From Saprospiraceae bacterium (GTDB lineage Bacteria > Bacteroidota > Bacteroidia > Chitinophagales > Saprospiraceae): a stretch of DNA of 64,000 nucleotides. Under the pieces are notes generated by a model. That model did not search any database, had not been told where the DNA came from, and was given only the letters and a program-made list of their open reading frames with translations. Shown piece by piece: positions 27,025-34,887 of the stretch. Position numbers and translations under genes: made by a program. Every line of letters starts with the position of its first letter. Within the stretch, counting starts at the first letter, position 1. The stretch covers positions 1 through 64,000 of the forward strand of contig JAHDHW010000003.1 in assembly GCA_020631105.1 (NCBI GenBank). The letters run 5' to 3'.

Positions 27025-27562
27025 AATGCTGTTGTTTTAAAAGTATTTTTAATTTTTGTTTCCCTCTCCTCAATTGTGTTCTGGAAGCAATAATGCTGAT
27101 ATCCAGAATCTGTGAAATTTCCTCGTGGCTATACCCTTCGATCAGGTATAACATGATCACTCGTTTGTATTTGTCTGGAAGACTTAAGATGACTTTTTTT
27201 ATTTCATCTATAGTGACAGAGTCTTCTACTTCCCAGTTGTTGTCTTCGTCCGGAATATCAATATCAATTTCTCGCTCAAACTGAATACTCCTTTTTTTTA
27301 GTTTGAGATTATCAAGACATTTATTGATTACGATTTTTTTTAGCCATGCTCCAAAAGTTACTTCTCCTTTATATTGCCCAATCTTCTGAAAGGCATTGAT
27401 AAAAGCTTCCTGCATGGCATCCTCCGCATCTTGAGCGTTATTCATCAATCGATTTGCAATTATGAACATGCCCTTACAATATTGCTGGTACAGTTGAAAC
27501 TGTGCTTCCCGATCGTTTTGTCGACATTGTTCAATAAGTTGTTGAGAGATGCTACTGTTCAT
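27008..27562 (-). CDS. ECF-family RNA polymerase sigma factor
   Basis: This 184-residue sigma-70 factor has region 2 (DAEDAMQEAFINAFQKIGQYKGEVTFGAWL, residues ~45-75) and region 4 (LPDKYKRVIMLYLIEGYSHEEISQIL, residues ~128-155) with the helix-turn-helix. There is no region 1 or 3, as expected for the extracytoplasmic-function group. It heads a tight operon with a membrane protein and a secreted protein, a standard arrangement for an envelope signalling unit. Its promoter was not identified. Confidence 0.9.
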   Translation of the reverse strand: MNSSISQQLIEQCRQNDREAQFQLYQQYCKGMFIIANRLMNNAQDAEDAMQEAFINAFQKIGQYKGEVTFGAWLKKIVINKCLDNLKLKKRSIQFEREIDIDIPDEDNNWEVEDSVTIDEIKKVILSLPDKYKRVIMLYLIEGYSHEEISQILDISIIASRTQLRRGKQKLKILLKQQHYGSGY

Positions 27563-27829
27563 TTATGTTTTTCGAAGCTTATTTATCCTAAAGACGACGC
27601 AGTATTTCAAGCGTTGCAAAAAATAATAATTTTAATCTGTTCTTTTTATTTAGCGGGTCTTTAAGGCATAAAAGGTTTTATTCTCTTCGAGGTACGGAAT
27701 TATTCCGAACATCTTTAGTTTGTATTTGTATTAATGATCAGCGAAAAAAGAAAATATACCTATGCGACTTCAGTCTAAAGAACTAGCTTTGTCGCAATTA
27801 CAGAAAACGAACATACTAGCAGCCTAAGA

Positions 27830-28687
27830 ATGAGAGCGATTTTATTTTTCACAATTACGGCGATCTTTTGGGGCTTGAATTTTCATTTGGCAAAGATAAT
27901 GTTGAATGAAGTGCGATTTATCGAGGCAGGTTTTTGGCGTTATTTCTTTGGTGTCCTTCCTTTATTAGTATTAGCCTACAAAGGATTACCCTCTTTGAAG
28001 ATCATACAGGAACAGTTCAAAGGAATTTTTTTAGTTGGATTTGTGTGTTTATTCGGATTTAACTTATTCTTCTTTTTGGGGCTGATGAATAGTCCGGCTA
28101 TTAATGGCGCCTTAATCGTTAGTTTAACGCCTGCGCTGACAATTCTTTTTTCAAATAGAATTTTAAAGACACCTTTAGAGCGAATGCAATTGCTCGGAGT
28201 AGGAATCTCATTAATAGGAGTACTGTATCTTATTCTGAAAGGAAATTTCAGCAGTTTAGCGCAAATTGAGTTCAGTAAAAGCGATTTATTGCTTTTGGTC
28301 TCCAGTTCCTTTTTTGCATTACAAAATGTCTGGGTTAAAAAGTATGCGGGGGTTATATCCAATAGGAATTTTACTTTTTTGACTAATCTGATCTGTATGT
28401 TAAGCTTTCTTTTGATCTTGCCATTTATTGGAATGGAGCCTGTTTTGAGCCATTCAGCTGTTTTTTGGCTATCTGCAATTGGGATTGGTTTCTTCGGGAC
28501 AGCAGTCGCTTATTTTCTCTGGAATGCCGGAATTAAGCTGACCAGTGCCAATCAGGCAGGGGTATTTATTAACGTTGTTCCGTTTTCTACAGCAATTTTT
28601 TCAGTAATCCTTGGAGAGCAATTATTTTCCTACCATTTAATAAGTGGCATATGTATTGTCTTGGGAATCTTTGTAATGCGAAGATAA
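27830..28687 (+). CDS. EamA/DMT-family transporter
   Basis: This 285-residue membrane protein has ten hydrophobic segments in two EamA repeats. The first begins FFTITAIFWGLNFHLAK; the second begins near residue 150. It ends with VILGEQLFSYHLISGICIVLGIFVM, typical of the family. Members export metabolites or amino acids, but the substrate cannot be read from sequence. It is flanked by intergenic DNA and appears to be a single-gene unit. Confidence 0.85.
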   Translation: MRAILFFTITAIFWGLNFHLAKIMLNEVRFIEAGFWRYFFGVLPLLVLAYKGLPSLKIIQEQFKGIFLVGFVCLFGFNLFFFLGLMNSPAINGALIVSLTPALTILFSNRILKTPLERMQLLGVGISLIGVLYLILKGNFSSLAQIEFSKSDLLLLVSSSFFALQNVWVKKYAGVISNRNFTFLTNLICMLSFLLILPFIGMEPVLSHSAVFWLSAIGIGFFGTAVAYFLWNAGIKLTSANQAGVFINVVPFSTAIFSVILGEQLFSYHLISGICIVLGIFVMRR

Positions 28688-28872
28688 ATAGACCTAAAAG
28701 AAGCACTATCTCCCTCCTTCAAAGGTTAAGTTTCTCAATTAATCCTAATTTTTTTTCCTTACAAACAATAAACGAACTGTTAAGAAAGTTTTAATACCGA
28801 ACTTTTTGAAGAACGGAAAACGTATTTTTTAACCTTTAGATCTGCAGTTGCAGAACTTTTTAAACCTTGTCT

Positions 28873-29109
28873 ATGACGCAAAAGTTTACACAAAATGATC
28901 TTATCAGGTTTATTTACAAAGAGACATCCGTAAGAGAAACCCTGGCCATCCGGGAAGCATTGAATGCTGATTTTGACTTGTTTGTTGAGTATCAAAAGCT
29001 TTATCAGGCTTATCAACAACTTCCGAAGGTTACTTTTAGCCCTTCCAAATCAACGATTCAAGATATCCTGCAATACAGCCACCGTTCAGCCCTACCGGCA
29101 TACAGATAG
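28873..29109 (+). CDS. small protein of unknown function
   Basis: This 78-residue protein starts at ATG 28873; an in-frame TTG two codons upstream is less likely. It is helical and charged, without signal peptide or membrane segment, and contains LIRFIYKETSVRETLAI and a C-terminal IQDILQYSHRS segment. The coding pattern and a good terminator 29 bp downstream support a real gene. I recall similar small proteins in Bacteroidota but no function. Confidence 0.6.
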   Translation: MTQKFTQNDLIRFIYKETSVRETLAIREALNADFDLFVEYQKLYQAYQQLPKVTFSPSKSTIQDILQYSHRSALPAYR

Positions 29110-29137
29110 TCGACTTTAAAGATTTACCTGGACACAT

Positions 29138-29176
29138 AGCCCTTAATGGTTTTTTAACTATTAAGGGCTTTTGTTT
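29138..29176 (+). terminator. rho-independent terminator after the 78-residue gene
   Basis: AGCCCTTAAT (29138-29147) pairs with ATTAAGGGCT (29160-29169), with the stem continuing inward through GGTT/AACT. It is followed by TTTTGTTTT. Confidence 0.8.
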
Positions 29177-29361
29177 TGCCTTTGGCGGTCTAAAAGATAC
29201 CGTTGATTTCGTATAGAATACTGCGAGCTACAAAAAAATAAGAATTGTCAGGCCCCTTTTTGTAATGCGTATATTTAGCGGTAAATTGGCTAGGTGAAAC
29301 AAAAGATAAAACTTTTTGTAAAATAAATTCAACAAAAGTTGTTTGATAAAAACAAAAAGTT

Positions 29362-29395
29362 TATTTTTGTTTTGCAATAAAACAAAGTTGTTTTA
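29362..29395 (+). promoter_or_regulatory. recA promoter with palindromic operator candidate
   Basis: TATTTTTG (29362-29369) matches TAnnTTTG. Just downstream, TAAAACAA-AG-TTGTTTTA (29378-29395) is an inverted repeat with 8-bp arms, placed where a repressor would block initiation. A related AACAA-AAG-TTGTT lies at 29331-29343. Damage control of recA is expected, so a LexA-like site is possible. The upstream -33 element is not clear. Confidence 0.45.
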
Positions 29396-29537
29396 AAAAC
29401 GCACTTTATCATTTTATATTATCATAAGTGTAAGTAAGGACAGACTGAAAAATTTCCAACTGATTGTTCTAAATTAATAAGTCTATCTCCAAGAGATAAT
29501 CTCCCTAAAAGTCGCACTTAAATTAAATTACGGAATA

Positions 29538-30614
29538 ATGTCAAGTAAAAATCAAGAAGCAAAATTAAAAGCACTTCAACTAACTGTTGATCGTTTGGAA
29601 AAAACCTACGGGAAAGGTGTCGTCATGAAAATGGGCGACAAACAGGTCGTCGAAATAGATACTATCCCTACTGGTTCACTTAGTCTTGATGTCGCTTTAG
29701 GTATCAATGGATTCGCAAAAGGTCGAATTGTTGAAATCTACGGCCCAGAATCTTCTGGAAAAACGACTCTAGCGATCCACGCTATCGCTGAATGTCAAAA
29801 GAATGGCGGAATCGCTGCATTTATTGATGCGGAGCACGCTTTTGACCGATTTTATGCAGAAGGTCTTGGAGTGGATACGGATAACTTGTTGATTTCTCAA
29901 CCTGATAATGGTGAACAAGCACTTGAAATTACAGAAAACCTTATTCGCTCAGGTGCGATTGATATTATTGTAATTGATTCTGTTGCAGCACTTGTACCAC
30001 GAAGTGAGATTGAAGGAGAGATGGGAGATTCGAAAATGGGATTACAAGCTCGTTTGATGTCTCAGGCGATGCGTAAATTAACTTCTACAATTGGTCAAAC
30101 AGGAACTTGCTGTATCTTTATTAATCAACTTCGGGAGAAGATTGGTGTAATGTTCGGTAACCCGGAAACGACTACTGGTGGTAACGCTTTGAAGTTCTAT
30201 GCTTCTCAACGACTTGATATTCGTAAGAGTGGATCTGCGATTAAAGATAAAGAAGGAAATGTTGTTGGTAACCACGTTAAGGTTAAGGTAGTAAAGAACA
30301 AACTTGCACCTCCTTTCCGTATTGCTGAGTTTGATATTATGTACGGAGAAGGTATCTCTAAGACTGGAGAGATCGTTGACCTAGGAGTTGACCAGGGCAT
30401 TATCAAGAAAAGCGGTGCCTGGTACAGCTATGATGACGCGAAGATTGCACAAGGTCGAGAAGCTGCAAAGCAATTCTTCATGGATAATCCGGAAGTAGCT
30501 CTTGAGGTAGAAAGAATGATCAAGGATAGAATTAATGGCATAGAAGAGCCGGTGAAAGAAAAAGCACCAGTAGAAGAAGCCTTAGCCGCTTCTGAAAATG
30601 GCAAAGAAAAATAA
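29538..30614 (+). CDS. recA: RecA recombinase
   Basis: This 358-residue RecA has Walker [10 protein letters not shown] (residues ~69-77), Walker [13 protein letters not shown], loop L1 [23 protein letters not shown] and L2 [28 protein letters not shown]-type sequence, and an acidic C-terminal tail. It catalyses homologous strand exchange and, when activated, promotes LexA cleavage. The length is typical. It has its own strong terminator and a palindrome-rich promoter. Confidence 0.98.
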   Translation: MSSKNQEAKLKALQLTVDRLEKTYGKGVVMKMGDKQVVEIDTIPTGSLSLDVALGINGFAKGRIVEIYGPESSGKTTLAIHAIAECQKNGGIAAFIDAEHAFDRFYAEGLGVDTDNLLISQPDNGEQALEITENLIRSGAIDIIVIDSVAALVPRSEIEGEMGDSKMGLQARLMSQAMRKLTSTIGQTGTCCIFINQLREKIGVMFGNPETTTGGNALKFYASQRLDIRKSGSAIKDKEGNVVGNHVKVKVVKNKLAPPFRIAEFDIMYGEGISKTGEIVDLGVDQGIIKKSGAWYSYDDAKIAQGREAAKQFFMDNPEVALEVERMIKDRINGIEEPVKEKAPVEEALAASENGKEK

Positions 30615-30644
30615 ATCCTCCAAAGTAGGATTTGTTTATAAATA

Positions 30645-30688
30645 AAAAGCCCTTTCGCATTATGTGTGAAAGGGCTTTTCTGTTTTTA
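30645..30688 (+). terminator. rho-independent terminator of recA
   Basis: AAAAGCCCTTTC (30645-30656) and GAAAGGGCTTTT (30668-30679) form a 12-bp perfect stem followed by a T-rich run. Confidence 0.9.
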
Positions 30689-30697
30689 TTATTCGCT

Positions 30698-30733
30698 GGT
30701 AGTATCTCTTCGCAATGCGAGCGAGATACTACC
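30698..30733. repeat. nested inverted repeat after the recA terminator
   Basis: GGTAGTATCTC (30698-30708) pairs with GAGATACTACC (30723-30733), and inside it TCGC pairs with GCGA around AAT. The whole 36-nt element folds into one stem with a small internal loop. There is no U-tract. It may be a REP-like element or an mRNA-end structure. Confidence 0.55.
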
Positions 30734-30899
30734 CTTTGATAAACATATCTTTCGCTTCTAAAAAGGTTGATAGACTTACACTTTTATCTACTGTTTAACT
30801 AGTATTCCTTATTGGAAATTTTTATCCTTATTTTTGAACAAAGGATGTAAACAAATATGTTTATAACCTCAGAGGACTCTACCAAATAAAAAGATCAAT

Positions 30900-32222
30900 A
30901 TGAATAATGAATCTCCGCGAGTATGTATAATTGGTGCCGGATGCTCCGGAATAACAGCTATTAAGAACTTGGTTCAGGCAGGCGTGAAAGAAGTAGTTTG
31001 TTATGAGCAAAACGATCAAGTAGGAGGAAACTGGATTTTTACTCAAAAAGTAGCACATAGCAGTGTTTGTGAAACAACACATATTATTAGTTCGAAAACC
31101 ATGTCCGCTTACGAAGGCTACCCAATGCCGGATGATTATCCCGATTATCCTTCACATCGACAGGTGTTGGCATATTTTCAAGCCTATGCCAGGGACTTTG
31201 GTTTATTAGAGTATATTCAGTTTAACACTAAGGTGGCAAAAGTAGAGAAGCAGGGAGATGAAAAATGGACGGTTCAGCTAGAGAGCGGAAAACAGGAAAC
31301 CTTTGATTATCTACTCATTGCGAATGGCCATCACTCGGTCCCGCGTAACCCAGAATTTAAAGAGGCTTTTACTGGAAAGTATTTACACTCACATGAGTTT
31401 AAGAATAATCAGGGCTTTGAAAATGAAAAAGTACTTGTCGTTGGGGCCGGTAATTCTGCCTGTGACTGTGCGGTAGAGATTAGCCGCGTTGCAGAACAAG
31501 TGGATATTAGTATACGAACTGCACAACATATTATCCCGAAATTTTTCTTAGGCCGTCCATCGGATACCTTTAATGGGAATATGGTTTGGTTGCCAAGATT
31601 CATTCAAAAACCACTACTAAGCTTAGCACTAAAAATTCAAGTTGGAGATTATCGATCCTATGGTTTGGAAAGACCCAAGCATCATGTGATTGAAGCACAT
31701 CCAACATTAAACTCAGAGCTGCTGTATAAAATCAGACACGGTAAGGTCAACCCAAAAAGAGGGATTAAAAAGGTAGAAGGTAAAAAAGTAACCTTCTTAA
31801 ACGGAACAACAGAAGAGTATGATACTATGGTTGCTGCGACTGGTTATCAGATTGCGACTCCTTTCTTTGATCGGGAATTTCTGGATTACTCTGAGAGTGA
31901 TCGGGTACCATTATATCTGAGAATGTTCCACCCGGAACATCCGACCTTATTGTTTATTGGTCTATGTCAACCTCAGGGAGCAGTCTGGCCACTGAGTGAT
32001 GCACAATCAAAAATCGCAGGCAATTATATTGCAGGAAGATGGCAATTTCCGCAGAACATTAAGCAATTAGCAGAAAAAGATTCTGATCAAATAGAACGAG
32101 AATTCTTACAACGTAAACGACACACAGTCGAAGTACACTATCATCAATATCTAAAGCAATTACAAAGACAAGTCCCTAAAGGTGCTCCATCTTGGAAAGA
32201 GGCTACGCCTCTTCCAGGTTAA
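30900..32222 (+). CDS. flavin-containing monooxygenase
   Basis: This 440-residue class B flavoprotein has the FAD-binding GAGCSGI motif at the N-terminus, the FMO identification motif as FTGKYLHSHEF (residues ~160-170), the NADPH-binding GAGNSACDCA, and the C-terminal ATGY segment. FMOs oxygenate soft nucleophiles such as amines or sulfides using NADPH and oxygen. In marine bacteria trimethylamine is a known substrate of one subgroup, but nothing here identifies the substrate. The 3' end overlaps the convergent GAF-like gene by 20 bp. Confidence 0.9.
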   Translation: MNNESPRVCIIGAGCSGITAIKNLVQAGVKEVVCYEQNDQVGGNWIFTQKVAHSSVCETTHIISSKTMSAYEGYPMPDDYPDYPSHRQVLAYFQAYARDFGLLEYIQFNTKVAKVEKQGDEKWTVQLESGKQETFDYLLIANGHHSVPRNPEFKEAFTGKYLHSHEFKNNQGFENEKVLVVGAGNSACDCAVEISRVAEQVDISIRTAQHIIPKFFLGRPSDTFNGNMVWLPRFIQKPLLSLALKIQVGDYRSYGLERPKHHVIEAHPTLNSELLYKIRHGKVNPKRGIKKVEGKKVTFLNGTTEEYDTMVAATGYQIATPFFDREFLDYSESDRVPLYLRMFHPEHPTLLFIGLCQPQGAVWPLSDAQSKIAGNYIAGRWQFPQNIKQLAEKDSDQIEREFLQRKRHTVEVHYHQYLKQLQRQVPKGAPSWKEATPLPG

Positions 32223-34581
32223 CAGTAATACGTAATGCTTTAAGGCCTTCAGCTCCTTGTAACTTGTCCAATTCAAGATCTTCAACCTCCGGCAAAATGT
32301 AATTTTTTTGCTTGAGGTATTCGATATACTCCATATATTCCAACTTATCTTTTTCTTGTAGATAAACGATTGCTACTTTGCCGGCGACCGTTAATCTTTC
32401 TCCTGTTCCTTTAATAACAGCCTTGTCAATTCGTTTCTTTAAAATCTCATATCGGACATTATAAGAACCATCAACATCGAATTGCTTTTCATCCATCCGG
32501 AATCGAATACTAAGCGGATTATTATAAACAAAGAGTAATTGAGCAGTTTTTAGTGGGACGGGTAATTTGCCAGATAAATTTTCAACCAAGCGTGTGATAT
32601 CACAGGAATTGACTAATTGCCAAATTCTAAAATTTTTGAGGAAGAAAGGACTGAAACCACCGTCTTTAAGTAAAGCCTCCCCTAAGTATATGTTATATTC
32701 AACACCATCCGTTTTATACTTCTCAAAATAGTGAGGCAAAACCTTTTGCATTTTATGGTCATCCTTTTCCATAAAGTGACTAATCGCAGAGTTTAACTGA
32801 CTTACACTTTGCTCGTAGGCTTTACGTTGCTTATAGATAATGTTTAAGTTATCATCAAGTTCGTTGAGATAATTATCATAAGGCTCCTTAGAAAGATATG
32901 GGTGTCGATTGTATAATTGTTCAAGAAGCGGATGAATTTCATTAGTCAATAACTCTACAATTAAAGATTCATCGCTGGAAATGAACTCGCTTGAGATTCG
33001 ATCCAAAATGTTACCTACCTTAATAATATAGGCATCCATTAAATGGAACGGAAGTTCACTATCCCAGGTCTTCATTAAAGAGATTACACGTTCTAGGTTT
33101 TCTGCCAGGTCGGCCTGAATAGATTCATTTCTCAATTTGGAAGAACCAACAATATCAGCTTGTCCATAAAGCGGATAAATATCACTAAAGACTATGGGGT
33201 CTATCGATCCATCAAAATTTGGGAGCGTGCGTCTGATTTCATAGTTCGTTGCTACTTCTTCAAACTTCCACTTTACACTACTGTGGATCGACGTAAATTG
33301 CTGTTGAATAAAGTGATTAATCATGTTGTCCAACTCCTGCATATATTTATCAGAACCTAAAGACATTAAATCAAAAAATTCTTTTAACTGCAATAAAGTT
33401 AGGGCATTAAATTTCATCGCATTCGGAATACCAATTTCCAAAATCGAACTTAATTCACCATCACGATCAAAAAGAGGCATTAGGATTAATCCTTTTATTC
33501 CTTTATTTAACAGACTCTGGATGACCGGCGAAGACTTATCATCCATTTGACTCAAGTCATCAAATAGAATAGGGTCTTTAGCAGTAAATGCTCTTTCGTA
33601 AATACTTGGATTTTTTTCATCCCCTTTAATAAATGAGATGTCATTAGTCTCCAATAAACTATAAGATTGCCCTTGAAAAAACTTGGCAAAGGTGATCATC
33701 ACCATACCAATTTCAAGCGCCGGAATCTGGAGATAATTTCGAAGTTGTTGCTCGAGAAATGGTAAAAAATGATCAGGGCCCATTTCTTCATCCGTAAGGG
33801 TAACTTTGTTTTTAAGAAGGGACATAGTCTCCATACCTGTTACATCATAGAAGGTCCCAATTACAAACCCGATAAATTTGAAATTCTCAGGCGGGAAAGC
33901 ATCTAGCCAAAGTGATTCATCATAGATATTGTTGAGCAGTTTACTGATTTTCTTCTTACTTAATTTCTTAAGTGGTTGGAGTGGAATAGCCTCGACAAAA
34001 TCATTTTTGATTTGTATCTCAAAATGCTTTTCCAAGCCGGACTTAACATTTTTGAAGGTAACTATCCGGGCATGAGGGTCGTTAATTTCTATATTATAAA
34101 ACTTCTTTAAAAGAAAAGCTCCTGCACGAATAATAGAGGTAATCATATTCTCTTTATGAGCAAGGTCAAGCTTGATCATCCAATCTCCTGTATTGAATAA
34201 TTCTATAGTTGCAGGGGTTTGGAAGTATAGAGATTTCTTAAAGGGAGATCCAATAAAACTCTTTTGCTGATTCAAAAACATATAAGGAAACATCCCACCA
34301 AGAATATTTTGCAGATGTTCGTCGTCCATTTCTTTAAGCTTCTCTCCATTTAATTCCGTGAGGAAAGCGGCCGTTTTATACATGGGTGAAATAGCCGTTT
34401 TTGTATAAGAACAATCAGCATGTGAGAGTGCGCTAAGTTTATTAAGATAAGGCTCGAAGCTCAGTTCCGAGACATATGGAAAGTTATTCATCTTCTTGAG
34501 ATATTCCATAAAAGTCTGTGTCGGAATGTATTCCTGATTGAAAAAATCGCTTTGACCGATTGGACTAGCCGTCTTATTCAT
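32203..34581 (-). CDS. large cytosolic protein with GAF-like domain
   Basis: This 792-residue protein has no signal peptide. A GAF-like module lies at about residues 270-410 (KGLILMPLFDRDGELSSILEIG is the characteristic late-strand part). It is followed near residue 460 by VFSDIYPLYGQADIVGSSKLRNE, a sequence I associate with a Bacteroidota-specific protein group. The rest is helical. There is no kinase, cyclase or output DNA-binding domain, so it may be a sensor subunit. It is convergent with the FMO gene (20-bp overlap) and divergent from bamA. Confidence 0.65.
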   Translation of the reverse strand: MNKTASPIGQSDFFNQEYIPTQTFMEYLKKMNNFPYVSELSFEPYLNKLSALSHADCSYTKTAISPMYKTAAFLTELNGEKLKEMDDEHLQNILGGMFPYMFLNQQKSFIGSPFKKSLYFQTPATIELFNTGDWMIKLDLAHKENMITSIIRAGAFLLKKFYNIEINDPHARIVTFKNVKSGLEKHFEIQIKNDFVEAIPLQPLKKLSKKKISKLLNNIYDESLWLDAFPPENFKFIGFVIGTFYDVTGMETMSLLKNKVTLTDEEMGPDHFLPFLEQQLRNYLQIPALEIGMVMITFAKFFQGQSYSLLETNDISFIKGDEKNPSIYERAFTAKDPILFDDLSQMDDKSSPVIQSLLNKGIKGLILMPLFDRDGELSSILEIGIPNAMKFNALTLLQLKEFFDLMSLGSDKYMQELDNMINHFIQQQFTSIHSSVKWKFEEVATNYEIRRTLPNFDGSIDPIVFSDIYPLYGQADIVGSSKLRNESIQADLAENLERVISLMKTWDSELPFHLMDAYIIKVGNILDRISSEFISSDESLIVELLTNEIHPLLEQLYNRHPYLSKEPYDNYLNELDDNLNIIYKQRKAYEQSVSQLNSAISHFMEKDDHKMQKVLPHYFEKYKTDGVEYNIYLGEALLKDGGFSPFFLKNFRIWQLVNSCDITRLVENLSGKLPVPLKTAQLLFVYNNPLSIRFRMDEKQFDVDGSYNVRYEILKKRIDKAVIKGTGERLTVAGKVAIVYLQEKDKLEYMEYIEYLKQKNYILPEVEDLELDKLQGAEGLKALRITVNLEEA

Positions 34582-34887
34582 GTCTTATTATTTTACACTC
34601 AAATGAATGAGCAGAAGTTTTATTAACCTTATTATGTTGAAAAAACCATCAAAGAGCCCTAAAAGTTTTACATAAGATACGTAATTCTATAAGTAAAGGA
34701 TTGGCAAGAGCTGTTTTAGAGGTTAAAGAAGCGTAAAAATTAAGCGACTTTAAGGTGTGAATTCGATTATAATGAAATTTTTTTCATGGATGAACCAACT
34801 ACCTTTTAACAATTGGGCTCTTTGAATTGACACATAAAATATAAAGCGACCAATCTTAGGTCTATTTCAAAGTTTAACACAAGATTT
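34582..34887. other. divergent intergenic region
   Basis: This 306-bp gap lies between the GAF-like gene and bamA. It is AT-rich and must hold two promoters, but I could not assign boxes, and I see no ORF or RNA gene. Confidence 0.4.

Larger units (their letters stand above)
29110..29537. other. recA upstream region
   Basis: This 428-bp region holds the terminator at 29138-29176 and then AT-rich DNA with nested inverted repeats, including an 18-bp palindrome at 29378-29395 and a TATTTTTG box at 29362-29369. No gene is seen. Confidence 0.6.
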
